Below are positions 34,131-42,994 of a DNA stretch of 64,000 nucleotides, one piece after another. Within the stretch, counting starts at the first letter, position 1. The number at the start of each line of letters is the position of its first letter. The stretch covers positions 1,199,524 to 1,263,523 of the forward strand of contig UBZT01000009.1 of assembly GCA_900470155.1 (NCBI GenBank), read 5' to 3'. The notes beneath the pieces were generated by a model. It searched no databases. It had not been told where the DNA came from and worked only from the letters and a program-made list of their open reading frames with translations. The translations under genes and the position numbers were made by a program. The stretch is from Hyphomicrobiales bacterium. Its GTDB lineage: Bacteria; Pseudomonadota; Alphaproteobacteria; Rhizobiales; Rhizobiaceae.

Positions 34131-34902
34131 AGCGGGAGAACCCCAGAAAACGCTCGGCGAGGAAAACGATGCCGATGGAGAGGAAGGCAAGCAGCGACGA
34201 CAGCGCTGCGATGGATGGGTCGAAAACGATTTCCATATAGCCGAGCATATCGATCGGCAGGGTGCGCACGCCCGGCCCCGACAGGAACAGCGAGACCGGT
34301 ACCTGATTGAAACTTGTGACGAAGCCGAGGATGAAGGCCGAAAGGATGCCGCCCCGGATATTCGGCATGACGACGCGGAAGAAGGCGCCGAGCCGTGTCG
34401 AGCCGAGCAAGACGGCCGCCTCCTCGATATCGGAGCGCAGATTGTTCAGGCTGGCGGAGACAACGCGCACCGCATAGGGCAGAACCAGTGCCGTATGCGC
34501 AAGAAACAGGGCCAGTGTGATGTTGATCTGGAACGGCACGACGAAGTAGCGCAGAAGCGCCAGACCGACGATGATGCCCGGCACGATGATCGGCGCGGAG
34601 ACGACGGTCTTGACCGTCTCGGAAAATGGCAACTGGTAGCGCGACATCGCATAGGCGGCCGGAATGCCGAGGATCAGCGCGGCGCCGGTGCCACCGATCG
34701 CAAGAAACATCGAGGTGACGAAGCTCTCGCGAAAACTCTCGACCGTGAACACTTTCACGATCCACTTGAGCGAAAAGCCCTGCGGTGGAAATGCGAGTGT
34801 ATCGCCGGCTGAAAACGATGCGGCAACGATGATCAGGAACGGCCCGATCAGGAACAGCATCAGCAGGCCGAGCGTGACCCAGGTAAACAGGCGCTGGGTC
34901 AT
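34123..34902 (-). CDS. ABC transporter permease, PotC-like (nucleoside operon)
   Basis: A 259-residue permease with a first helix near residues 8-30 (WVTLGLLMLFLIGPFLIIVAA), an EAA loop (IEEAAVLLGSTRLGAFFRVVMP) and helix-rich remainder. It overlaps its partner permease by 4 bases and the ATPase by 8, so all transporter parts are translationally coupled. Confidence 0.9.
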   Translation of the reverse strand: MTQRLFTWVTLGLLMLFLIGPFLIIVAASFSAGDTLAFPPQGFSLKWIVKVFTVESFRESFVTSMFLAIGGTGAALILGIPAAYAMSRYQLPFSETVKTVVSAPIIVPGIIVGLALLRYFVVPFQINITLALFLAHTALVLPYAVRVVSASLNNLRSDIEEAAVLLGSTRLGAFFRVVMPNIRGGILSAFILGFVTSFNQVPVSLFLSGPGVRTLPIDMLGYMEIVFDPSIAALSSLLAFLSIGIVFLAERFLGFSRYV

Positions 34903-35726
34903 GCGCGGTTCCTCGCGGTTGCCAGGCGCTTCAGCAGCAGGTTCGCGGCAAAACTCATGACGATTAGGATGAAGGCGATGACACTGGCGGCGACGAAATC
35001 ATTGGCGACCGTCACGCGCTGGTAGAGCAGAGTTTCAAGCATGAGCACCTTGGAGCCGCCAAGGATTGCGGGCGTGATGTAAGCAGTCATCGACCCGGTG
35101 AAGACCAGCGTTCCGCCGATCACGAGGCCTTCCTTCGTCAGCGGCAGGATGATTTTCCAGAAGACCTGGAACCAGTTGGCCCCGAGCACGCGGGCCGCAG
35201 GTACCGCGTCACGCGGCATGTTTTCAAGCGCGCTGACCAGGGACAGGATCATCAATGGCAGAAAAAGCTGAAGCAGACCGATGAACACGGCCGTCTCGGT
35301 AAACAGCAGCCGGATCGGCGTCTCGGACAGGCCAAGCCCGGTGATGAACTCGTTGACGATGCCCGTACGGCCCAGAATGACGATCCAGGCATAGGTGCGC
35401 GCCACCGGCGAGATCATCAGCGGCAGCACGACGAGGCCGACCATGCGGCCCTTGCCTTGCGGCGGAAGGCTGACGATCGCATAGGCTGCAGCATAACCGA
35501 TGATTGCGGACACGACGGTCAGGATGGCCCCGAGACGCAAAGTGCGCAGGAAGACCGTGCGATTGAGCGGCTCGGAGAAGAAACCGGTGAAGGCGGACAG
35601 GGTCCATCCGTCAGCATTGCGGAACCCTTCCGACAACAACAGAACGACCGGCACCAGGAACACCACCGCTGCGAAGATCGCAGCGGGCAGAGCAAGCGCC
35701 AGGGCTTCCATACGGTTGTGAAACAT
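34899..35726 (-). CDS. ABC transporter permease, PotB-like (nucleoside operon)
   Basis: A 275-residue permease beginning MFHNRMEALALALPAAIFAA, with an EAA-type loop DAVPAARVLGANWFQVFWKI near residue 170. It is separated from the binding-protein gene by 104 bases that hold a hairpin. Together with the PotC-like protein it forms the channel. The cargo is unknown; purine nucleosides or bases fit the downstream enzymes but would be unusual for this transporter family. Confidence 0.9.
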   Translation of the reverse strand: MFHNRMEALALALPAAIFAAVVFLVPVVLLLSEGFRNADGWTLSAFTGFFSEPLNRTVFLRTLRLGAILTVVSAIIGYAAAYAIVSLPPQGKGRMVGLVVLPLMISPVARTYAWIVILGRTGIVNEFITGLGLSETPIRLLFTETAVFIGLLQLFLPLMILSLVSALENMPRDAVPAARVLGANWFQVFWKIILPLTKEGLVIGGTLVFTGSMTAYITPAILGGSKVLMLETLLYQRVTVANDFVAASVIAFILIVMSFAANLLLKRLATARNRA

Positions 35727-35761
35727 AGACTGAGCTTTCAGCGCGAAGAATGATCAAGCGA

Positions 35762-35796
35762 GGTGCGATGGCGAGCCGAAGCTCCGCCACCGCACC
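35762..35796 (-). other. Intercistronic hairpin after the third binding-protein gene
   Basis: GGTGCG-A-TGGCG and CGCCA-C-CGCACC form an 11-pair stem with one internal mismatch. No T-run follows. It sits between the binding-protein gene and the first permease, the same position as hairpins in the other ABC operons of the window. Confidence 0.55.
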
Positions 35797-35830
35797 CCTT
35801 GCCTTGGGAGGCATCCATAGGGGCCGGATA

Positions 35831-36856
35831 TTACTGTCCGACCTTGGCATTCCATTCCGAAAGCCAGGCATCACGGTTGTCGAGGGCGGCAGCCGACGGA
35901 ATGAGCGTCAGGCTCTTGGCTGTCTCTTCACCATAGGTCAGGTTTTCGGCGATCTCGTCCGAAACCTTCACTTCCGCATTGGCCGGGCTGTCGACCAACT
36001 GCTCGGCAAGCTTGGTCTGGATTTCGGTCGAGAGCCAGAAATCCATGAATTCAAGCGCCAAATCCTGGTTCTTCGAACCCTTGGCCAGAACCATGACATT
36101 CATGCCACCGGTCTGGCCTTCTTTCGGCGTCGCCCAGGCGAGCGGCAGATCCAGCTTGTTGAACGGTGCCCAGGTGAAACGGCCGATCGGCGCTGCCCAG
36201 ATTTCCTCCTGCTGCATCAGTTGCACCAGCTGAGAGGACTTGACGTAGAAGGTGACCAGTTCGTCCTTCTTTTCGCCAACGGCAGCGATCGGGGTCTTCA
36301 AATCGGCAGCATCATTGCCCAGCGCCTTGCCGAGCATGAACAGGGATGGCGGACCCTGATTGGTGGTGACGTTCGGGAAGGCGACATGGCCGACATTTTC
36401 CGGCTTCAGCAGGTCGGCCCAGCTGTCGATCTTCATCTTGTCGGTGCGATAAACGATCGACGTGGCATAGAAGGTGTAGCCGACGCTCATGCCGTCGCCG
36501 TTCGGATCCTTGGCGATGTCGTAGAGCTTGCCGTAGTTCGACAGCTTCGTGGTATCGATCTTTTCGATCAGGTCCTTGCGGGTGGCAGACAGAGCGTCGG
36601 CCATCGAGACGACGGCCATATCGACGACCGGATTGGCTTTGTTGGCTTCCATCTTGGCCAGCCGTTCGACGCTGTTGCCGGTCTCGACCACCAACTTGCA
36701 ACCGCATTTGGCTTCGAAGGGATCGTAGACGATCGCCTTGAATTCGTCCTGCGCCAGCGCATAGACCGAAATGGTCAGCGTCTTTTCCTGAGCCTGGGCA
36801 GCGCCCATGGTCAGCATCAGCGCAGTCGCCGATGCCAGCATTGTCTTATTGATCAT
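35831..36856 (-). CDS. Periplasmic substrate-binding protein, family 1 (nucleoside operon)
   Basis: A 341-residue exported protein with a signal peptide of about 22 residues (MINKTMLASATALMLTMGAA, cleavage after QAQ). The mature domain is of the PotD/FbpA type: FEAKCGCKLVVETGNS, TDKMKIDSWADLLKPE, MNVMVLAKGSKNQDLALEF. Two cysteines in CGC near residue 50 may form a disulfide. The start overlaps the LacI-type regulator stop by 4 bases, so regulator and transporter are cotranscribed. Confidence 0.9.
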   Translation of the reverse strand: MINKTMLASATALMLTMGAAQAQEKTLTISVYALAQDEFKAIVYDPFEAKCGCKLVVETGNSVERLAKMEANKANPVVDMAVVSMADALSATRKDLIEKIDTTKLSNYGKLYDIAKDPNGDGMSVGYTFYATSIVYRTDKMKIDSWADLLKPENVGHVAFPNVTTNQGPPSLFMLGKALGNDAADLKTPIAAVGEKKDELVTFYVKSSQLVQLMQQEEIWAAPIGRFTWAPFNKLDLPLAWATPKEGQTGGMNVMVLAKGSKNQDLALEFMDFWLSTEIQTKLAEQLVDSPANAEVKVSDEIAENLTYGEETAKSLTLIPSAAALDNRDAWLSEWNAKVGQ

Positions 36857-37926
36857 CTGTGTTCTCCTTCTGGGGGGGGTGATGATGCAACGCGCTCTTC
36901 CACCGGAGCGGTCGTCTGTCGCATCACCAATTGCATCGGCACCTTTTTGATATCCGCCGAAACCACGCTGCCGTTCATGGTGTCGGGGCTGGAAGCTGTT
37001 GTCGGTTCACCAAGAATGGCACGCGCAAGCGCCCCGACGGCGATGTCGGCGATTGTCGCCATGTCCATCCGGATACTGGTGAGACTCGGAGTGACAACCG
37101 ACGACCAGACCAGATCATCAAAGCCGGCGACGCTGACATCCTCCGGCACCTTGACGCCGGCCCGCTGCAATTCGGTGAGCGCACGCAAGGCATGCAGGTC
37201 GGAGACGGAAGCGATGGCGGTCACGCCACTGGCGACCATGTCGGCGAGCCCGAGCATGCAGCCCTTGCCATTCCTCTCTTCCAGTTTCTCGATCCAGATC
37301 ACCTCGGCGCTGCCGCCGGCAGGAACGCGGGACTTCATGCCGCCGATGCGGTCGTTCTGCACGATGGATGCCGGGTTGTTGCCGATCAGAAGAAACCTGC
37401 GATGCCCCAGCGCGGCCAGATGGTCGACCAGGATCTGCCCACCCTGCCAGTGATCCGCAGAAACGGTATTGCCCGGCGTCGATGGGCTGTCGATGACCGC
37501 GATCGGGCAGCCGACATCGGCGATGCGCGTACCGCGCCGAGGCACGATGACGATACCGTCGACCCCGCGTTCGATCAGACGATTGATCGCTTCGGTCTGC
37601 ATCGCGACATCCCCACGGGAGTCAGCGATCAGCACACCATAGCCGGCTTCGCTCGCAGCAAAATCGATCGCCTGAGCGATCTGCGGAAACAACGGGTTGG
37701 CGATATCCGGGAGAACAAGGCCGAGAACGCCGGTACGCCCGGTGCGGAGGGCTCGGCCAGCCTGGCTCGGCACATAGCCCAGCTCCGTGGCTTTCGAACG
37801 TACACGCTCGATCAGCTCGGGCGACACCCTCCCTTTGCCCGACAGCGCGTTGGATACCGTCGCTACAGATACGCCGAGGGCTTCGGCGATACTCGCAAGG
37901 CTCGATCCGGGACGGGCTATGGCCAA
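36853..37926 (-). CDS. LacI-family transcriptional regulator
   Basis: A 357-residue regulator. The helix-turn-helix and hinge occupy residues about 9-60 (LASIAEALGVSVATVSNALS, GRVSPELIERVR, QAGRALRTGRTG). The effector domain follows (GLVLPDIANPLFPQIAQAI, VAGFDDLVWSSVVTPSLTSI). The only start that fits is TTG 37926: the frame is closed upstream within about 30 bases, no ATG lies near the N-terminus, and a GGA ribosome-binding core sits 6 bases upstream. It is the first gene of the importer/nucleoside hydrolase/adenine deaminase operon, with a palindromic operator just ahead of it, so autoregulation is likely. Confidence 0.88.
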   Translation of the reverse strand: MAIARPGSSLASIAEALGVSVATVSNALSGKGRVSPELIERVRSKATELGYVPSQAGRALRTGRTGVLGLVLPDIANPLFPQIAQAIDFAASEAGYGVLIADSRGDVAMQTEAINRLIERGVDGIVIVPRRGTRIADVGCPIAVIDSPSTPGNTVSADHWQGGQILVDHLAALGHRRFLLIGNNPASIVQNDRIGGMKSRVPAGGSAEVIWIEKLEERNGKGCMLGLADMVASGVTAIASVSDLHALRALTELQRAGVKVPEDVSVAGFDDLVWSSVVTPSLTSIRMDMATIADIAVGALARAILGEPTTASSPDTMNGSVVSADIKKVPMQLVMRQTTAPVEERVASSPPPEGEHR

Positions 37927-37945
37927 GGGATTTCCAACCCACTGA

Positions 37946-37957
37946 TTAAACGTTTAA
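37946..37957. promoter_or_regulatory. LacI-type operator TTAAACGTTTAA
   Basis: A perfect 12-base palindrome with the central CG that LacI/GalR-family proteins recognise through their hinge helices. It lies 20 bases upstream of the lacI-type start codon. That position suggests direct negative autoregulation of the whole operon. Confidence 0.75.
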
Positions 37958-38639
37958 CCACGGTAGCGTAGTTGGCACTGCTTGTCCATGCGAAGATTGC
38001 CCTACCCTAAATAAAGGGTATGCCGAATTGGATTGGCAGAGGCGCAACCAGAGATAAGCAACGCGCCCAATTGAGATTGCGATTTTTTTTGGGCTGCGAT
38101 CCAACACTTGACGGCACCAAGTTCAGCGTGAACGCATTCATGCCCCACCTCAAAAATGAGGTGGCGACGACTTTCCCAAAGGGGCGAAACAGATCTCGCT
38201 CGGTTGCACCAGGCGACACGGCAGCGAACCCAACCGATTCGGAAGATCCGAATATAATTCAGCAATTACAGGTCGATAGCACGGTTCACCCGCGTCAAAA
38301 TCGATTCAGACGCAGGCGGAATGTGGAAATTGGCGTTCTCGCTATTGTTGAAAGAACAACCTCTGTGAGAACTTGGACTCTCAACGAGCTTGCAATGGAG
38401 CTGCATGACTATTCGTGTCCGACTTTAAGTCTCTTTTAACGATGCTAGTCAAAATTATGGCAAGGGACCGGTCTTAAACAGCGCGAAACTACACGCTCCG
38501 GTTCCAGCGGCTGCATGACGCACTCGATCCTCACAATCTATTCAATTAGCCCTTCGCCAGGCGGCGTGCCCTTGTGGCTCTTCGCAATACGGTGAAGCGT
38601 GCCCAATTTTTTGCCTGCTTTCGGCCGGCCGGAGAACCC
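37958..38639. other. Gene-poor region between the nucleoside operon and the chemotaxis operon
   Basis: No open frame here has a convincing protein signature. The sequence is visibly less GC-rich than its flanks. A perfect stem-loop CCACCTCA-AAAA-TGAGGTGG lies at 38145-38164 without a T-run on either side. The stretch before 38640 should hold the promoter of the chemotaxis operon, but I cannot pick one with confidence. Confidence 0.4.
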
Positions 38640-39761
38640 GTGCGTGTTATTCTGATAGATGACAGCAAGTCTGTACTCGCAGCGATCCAGACATCCCTTT
38701 GGGGGCTGGCTGATCTGCATGTCGAAGCCTTCCTGGACCCTGTGCTGGCGTTGGAAGCATGCAAATCGACGCCGTTCGATCTGGTTCTCGTCGACTACAC
38801 CATGCCACGGATGAACGGCGTCGAGGTCATTCGTCATCTGCGCAGTTGCCCGTCCTACCAGCATGTGCCGATCATCATGGTTACCTCCGAGACTGAGCGC
38901 AGTATCCGGATCGAGGCCATTGAAGCGGGTGCAACCGAGTTTCTGCGCAAGCCATTCGACGGTGTCGAACTGCGGGCGCGCGTCGCCAACCTGCTGACAT
39001 TGCGGCAGGCCCAGCTGGAGCTGGCTGATCAGGCAAAATCCCTGGAGCGGCTGGTGAACAGCGCAACGGCGAAGCTCGCCGTCCGTGAAGAGGAAATCAT
39101 CTGGCGCCTGGCCCGTGCGATAGAATATCGCGACGGTTCCACCGGGGAACACGTCTCCCGCGTCGCGCATATTTGCAGGCTAATCGCGGAAGAGCTTGGT
39201 TTCGATCAGACCTACTGCCGGATGATTTACCTAGCCGCGCCGCTGCACGATGTCGGCAAGATCGGCATCGCCGACAACATCCTGTCAAAGCCTGGCCGAC
39301 TGACCGAAGCTGAAATCGCCGAGATGCGACAGCATGTCGAGATAGGTGTCCGTATCCTGGAAAACGGCTCCTCTGATCTGGTGCGCACCGCCGAAAAGAT
39401 TGCCGGTGGCCATCACGAAAAATGGGATGGCAGCGGCTATCCGAATGGCCTTGTCGGAGACGCAATCCCGATTGAAGCCCGCATTGTCGCCGTCGCGGAC
39501 GTGTTCGAAGCGCTGTGCAGCGAGCGTTCCTACAAGTCGGCCTGGTCTCCAGTTCAGGCGCGCGGCTATCTCCGCACCGAAAGCGGCAGGCATTTCGATC
39601 CGGCCTGTATCGCGGCTTTCGAGCGTCAATGGACGGCGATTGAAGCCCTCATGACCGGCAGCGATGAAGTGGCCGAAGCCCGCAGTGCCAAGACCGCTCA
39701 TGTGTCGGCTGCAACGCCACGCGAACCAGAAGCCAGAACAACCACCCCTCACCGAGCCTAG
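38640..39761 (+). CDS. Response regulator with HD-GYP cyclic-di-GMP phosphodiesterase domain
   Basis: A 373-residue two-domain protein. The receiver domain spans residues 1-120 with acidic pair D7-D8, phospho-acceptor D52 (LVLVDYTMPRMNG) and switch lysine in LRKPFDG. A short coiled linker leads to an HD-GYP domain with LHDVGKIGIADNILSKPG and HHEKWDGSGYPNGL, both metal-site motifs intact. It should hydrolyse c-di-GMP when phosphorylated. GTG 38640 is chosen because a GGAG site precedes it and the protein then begins right at the receiver fold; the longer frame from 38574 adds unrelated residues. It is the first gene of the chemotaxis operon. Confidence 0.9.
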   Translation: MRVILIDDSKSVLAAIQTSLWGLADLHVEAFLDPVLALEACKSTPFDLVLVDYTMPRMNGVEVIRHLRSCPSYQHVPIIMVTSETERSIRIEAIEAGATEFLRKPFDGVELRARVANLLTLRQAQLELADQAKSLERLVNSATAKLAVREEEIIWRLARAIEYRDGSTGEHVSRVAHICRLIAEELGFDQTYCRMIYLAAPLHDVGKIGIADNILSKPGRLTEAEIAEMRQHVEIGVRILENGSSDLVRTAEKIAGGHHEKWDGSGYPNGLVGDAIPIEARIVAVADVFEALCSERSYKSAWSPVQARGYLRTESGRHFDPACIAAFERQWTAIEALMTGSDEVAEARSAKTAHVSAATPREPEARTTTPHRA

Positions 39762-39769
39762 GAAGAGAC

Positions 39770-40084
39770 ATGCCGAGCCACCCACTCACATTGCCAAGCA
39801 CACTCTCGATCCGCCACGCCAGCGCCGTTCGCGACCAGCTTTTGGCCGCGCTTGCACAGCATGACGCGGTTGAAGTCGAGTTTCCCGATGGCTGCGAAGC
39901 CGACCTCAGTCTCATCCAGCTGATCGAGGCTGCCCGCCGTCATGCCGATGGCCACGGCAAGCGTCTTACCCTGAAAGCGGCGGCCAATGGGCGTGTGTTC
40001 GACGTACTTGAGCGCGGCGGCTTTCTCGCGGACATGGCTCCCGCCTTTTCTCAATTTTGGTTACATCGGAAGGAAATACAATGA
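39770..40084 (+). CDS. STAS-domain protein in chemotaxis operon
   Basis: A 104-residue single-domain protein resembling anti-sigma-factor-antagonist (STAS) folds: LPSTLSIRHASAVRDQLLAAL, then VEVEFPDGCEADLSLIQLIEAARRHA and RLTLKAAANGRVFDVLERGGF. The usual phosphorylatable Ser/Thr before the third strand appears as DLSLIQ. Its stop overlaps the cheY start (ATGA). Small STAS proteins of this type occur at the head of some alphaproteobacterial che operons; their role is not settled. Confidence 0.8.
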   Translation: MPSHPLTLPSTLSIRHASAVRDQLLAALAQHDAVEVEFPDGCEADLSLIQLIEAARRHADGHGKRLTLKAAANGRVFDVLERGGFLADMAPAFSQFWLHRKEIQ

Positions 40085-40449
40085 GTGCGAACATTCTGAC
40101 GGTTGACGATTCGGCCAGCATCCGGATGACAACGAAGATCGCGCTGACCAATGCCGGCTACAAGGTGACGGAAGCCGTGGACGGCCTTGACGGCTTGAAC
40201 AAGGCCAAAAGCGCCAGCTTCGACCTGATCGTGACCGACCTCAACATGCCCAACATGAATGGTCTGGCCATGATCGAGGCGCTGCGTCAGTCGCCGGCGC
40301 ATACCGGCATCCCGATCATCTTCCTCACCACCGAATCCGACGCGGACATGAAAAGCCGTGCCAAGGCAGCCGGTGCCACCGGTTGGATCACCAAGCCTTT
40401 CGACCCTGAACAGCTCGTCAAGATCGCCAGGAAAGTATTGGGCAAATGA
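40081..40449 (+). CDS. cheY: Chemotaxis response regulator CheY
   Basis: A single receiver domain of 122 residues with D9-D10, phospho-acceptor D53 (LIVTDLNMPNMNG), the switch Thr in IFLTTESD and lysine in ITKPFDP. It receives phosphate from CheA, encoded immediately downstream with a 4-base overlap. ATG 40081 is the start; the frame extends upstream without another good start. Confidence 0.93.
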   Translation: MSANILTVDDSASIRMTTKIALTNAGYKVTEAVDGLDGLNKAKSASFDLIVTDLNMPNMNGLAMIEALRQSPAHTGIPIIFLTTESDADMKSRAKAAGATGWITKPFDPEQLVKIARKVLGK

Positions 40450-42461
40450 ACACAATGGACCCCATCCAGGTCTTCAGGACGGAAGCGGCGGAGCTCTTCG
40501 AACAGATCGAAAGCGGTCTGCTTGATCTCCTCCATGACCTGTCCGACCAGGACCAGATTGACGCCGTCTTCCGCGGACTGCACACGCTGAAAGGCTCCGG
40601 AGCCATGTTTGGCTTCGAGGCACTCGCCGCCTTCACGCATCACTGCGAATCCGCCTTCGACCGCGTCCGCAAGGGTGAGGTCCAGGCAACCAGCGAACTG
40701 ATTGCCGCCGTGCTCGAAGCCCAGGACCATATGAAGGCCCTGGTCGACAAGCCGAATGGCGACCATGACGACATGAGCCAGACGCTTCTCGCCAAGCTGC
40801 ATGCCGCAGTCGGTGGAAAGAATGGCCATGCCGCAACCTCACAGCCGACTGCGGCTGCGGCAGTACCGGCCACCGTGGCTGCGGCCAGAACCGCATCGAC
40901 CAATTGGGTGATCAAGTTCCGTTTGCCCGACAATGCAATGGCCAACGGCACCAACCCGCTTGGCCTGCTGGACGAACTGCGCGAACTCGGAGAATGCACG
41001 ATCGTTGCCGACACGAGCACTATCCCCGGCCTTGCCGAGATCGATCCGACCACGCTCTATCTCCGCTGGACGATTACACTGCAAACCGCGCAGCCCCGCT
41101 CGGCGATCGAGGATGTGTTCATCTTCGTCATGGACGACATGCAGCTGGACATCACCGAGATCAAGGCAGCAGCGTCAACCGAGTTGGCACCGCAGCCAGC
41201 CGCGCCGAATCTGGTGGTGGAACCCGTTGCCGAGAAGAAACAGGCCTCGCCAAACACTGGTCCGGCAGACGCCAAGTCCAGCAAATCGGCTGAAAACGTC
41301 CGCGTTCCGGCCGAACGCCTGGACGAACTCATGGATCGCGTCGGCGAACTGGTGATCGCCCAGTCGCGCCTGTCGCAGCTGGCCAATATCAGCGCCAACA
41401 TCCAGCTTCGGTCGGTATCCGAAGACGTCGAGCGCCTGTCCGGCGAACTGCGCGACACGATGATGGTGCTGCGCATGGTGCCGGTCGGCAGCCTGTTTGG
41501 CCGCTTTCGCCGTCTCGTTCACGACCTTGCGCGCGAGACCGGCAAGACGATCGAGCTGGAAACCGAGGGCGAGACAACCGAAGTCGACAAGACCGTCATC
41601 GAACGTCTGGCTGATCCGCTGGTGCATCTGGTTCGCAACTCCTGCGACCACGGCCTTGAACCGCCGGAAGAACGCCGGGCTGCCGGCAAATCACCGCATG
41701 GCCGCATCCTACTCTCGGCCCGTCAGCAGGCCGGTGAGGTCATCATCACCATCAAGGACGATGGTCGCGGCATCAACCGCGATCGCGTCCGGGCCAAGGC
41801 GGAAGCCTCGGGCCTGATCCAGCCGAATGCGGCACTCTCGGACCAGGAACTCCTTCAGCTGATCTTCCAGCCGGGCTTCTCGACTGCCCAGGAAGTCACC
41901 AACCTGTCCGGTCGCGGCGTTGGCATGGACGTCGTCAAGCGCACGATCGACGCGCTGCGCGGCACCATCAACGTGGTCAGCCATCCCGGCGAGGGCTCGG
42001 AAGTCTCACTGTCGATCCCGCTGACGCTGGCGATCATTGATGGCCTTCTCGTGCGCGTCGGCAATGGTCGCTATGTCATTCCGCTTTCGGCCGTCGAGGA
42101 ATGCCTCGAACTTTCGGTCGAGGACGACATGCGCTCGCGCGGCCGAAGCTTCATTTCGCTGCGCGACAGTCTCGTGCCCTATCTGCGCCTGCGCGAACTG
42201 TTCCGCACCGGCACCAAACCCGATCCGTTCCAGAAAGTCGTGGTCATTTCGACCGGATCGGAACGCGTCGGCCTCGTCGTCGACCAGATCATCGGCGACC
42301 ACCAGACCGTCATCAAGGCAATGTCCAAGCTGCATCATGACGTAGCGACCTTTTCCGGCGCCACGATCCTCGGTGACGGCGATGTCGCCCTCATCCTCGA
42401 CGTTGGTCACCTCGTCTTGGAAGGCCAGAAACAGGAGGCGCATTTGCGCGTAGCAGGATGA
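40446..42461 (+). CDS. cheA: Chemotaxis histidine kinase CheA
   Basis: A 671-residue kinase. The HPt domain at residues 1-110 has the phospho-histidine H46 in LHTLKGSG. A P2-like region at about 155-245 follows, then the dimerisation domain from about 280 (VPAERLDELMDRVGELVIAQ). The ATP-binding domain has an N box LVRNSCDHGLE, G1 DDGRGINRDRV and G2 GRGVGMDVV. The CheW-like regulatory domain closes from about 540 (GRYVIPLSAVEECLEL). It couples the three MCPs nearby to CheY, CheB and possibly the HD-GYP regulator. The stop overlaps the cheW start. Confidence 0.96.
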   Translation: MNTMDPIQVFRTEAAELFEQIESGLLDLLHDLSDQDQIDAVFRGLHTLKGSGAMFGFEALAAFTHHCESAFDRVRKGEVQATSELIAAVLEAQDHMKALVDKPNGDHDDMSQTLLAKLHAAVGGKNGHAATSQPTAAAAVPATVAAARTASTNWVIKFRLPDNAMANGTNPLGLLDELRELGECTIVADTSTIPGLAEIDPTTLYLRWTITLQTAQPRSAIEDVFIFVMDDMQLDITEIKAAASTELAPQPAAPNLVVEPVAEKKQASPNTGPADAKSSKSAENVRVPAERLDELMDRVGELVIAQSRLSQLANISANIQLRSVSEDVERLSGELRDTMMVLRMVPVGSLFGRFRRLVHDLARETGKTIELETEGETTEVDKTVIERLADPLVHLVRNSCDHGLEPPEERRAAGKSPHGRILLSARQQAGEVIITIKDDGRGINRDRVRAKAEASGLIQPNAALSDQELLQLIFQPGFSTAQEVTNLSGRGVGMDVVKRTIDALRGTINVVSHPGEGSEVSLSIPLTLAIIDGLLVRVGNGRYVIPLSAVEECLELSVEDDMRSRGRSFISLRDSLVPYLRLRELFRTGTKPDPFQKVVVISTGSERVGLVVDQIIGDHQTVIKAMSKLHHDVATFSGATILGDGDVALILDVGHLVLEGQKQEAHLRVAG

Positions 42462-42973
42462 GCGAAGCAGCACGTAAGATTCCCGATCACCTTTGGGGCG
42501 CCAGCGAGGAACTCGAAGTCCTGACCTTCGACATCGCGGGCGAAATGTTCGCCCTCGAAGCCGTCATGGTGCAGGAAATTCTCGATCTGCTACCGGAAAC
42601 CACCGTTCCCGGTGCCAAACCCTTCGTCGGCAGCGTCATCAACTTCCGCGGCAAGGTCATTCCGCTCGCCGACATCCGCCTTGCCTTCGGCATGGAGGCG
42701 ACCAAGCCGACGATCGACAGCCGCATCATCGTCATCGAACTGGATGTGGATGGTGAACCGACGCTCACCGGCATCCGCACCGACAAGGTTCACGAAGTGA
42801 CATCGCTGCTGAAAGCGGCAAGCGAGCCGCCACCGAGCATCGGCATGCGTTGGCGCTCCGATTTCATTGACTGCCTCGTCCGTCGCGGCGGCGAATTCAT
42901 CATTATTCCCAACCTTCAAACGATCTTCTCCGTCGGCCATGAGCGCCATGCGGCAGACCCGTCGAAGAACTAG
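42458..42973 (+). CDS. cheW: Chemotaxis coupling protein CheW (first copy)
   Basis: A 171-residue adaptor linking MCPs to CheA. Typical blocks are VLTFDIAGEMFALEAVMVQEIL, FVGSVINFRGKVIPLADIRL and GIRTDKVHEVTSL. A second CheW is encoded after the three MCP genes, so the operon brackets its receptors with two adaptors. The sequence identity between the two is clearly low. Confidence 0.93.
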   Translation: MSEAARKIPDHLWGASEELEVLTFDIAGEMFALEAVMVQEILDLLPETTVPGAKPFVGSVINFRGKVIPLADIRLAFGMEATKPTIDSRIIVIELDVDGEPTLTGIRTDKVHEVTSLLKAASEPPPSIGMRWRSDFIDCLVRRGGEFIIIPNLQTIFSVGHERHAADPSKN

Positions 42974-42994
42974 TCGCAGCAAAGGAACAACCAA

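Noticed and set aside
38145-38164. Stem-loop CCACCTCA-AAAA-TGAGGTGG as a rho-independent terminator
   Set aside because: No T-run follows the stem on either strand and no gene ends close to it.
38002-38265. 87-codon open frame on - strand in the same region
   Set aside because: Arginine- and cysteine-rich random-looking translation with no start context and overlap with the equally weak + strand frame.
38020-38439. 139-codon open frame on + strand before the chemotaxis operon
   Set aside because: No domain, ribosome binding site or coding-like composition is visible, an opposing frame of similar quality overlaps it, and the region looks like degraded or regulatory DNA.
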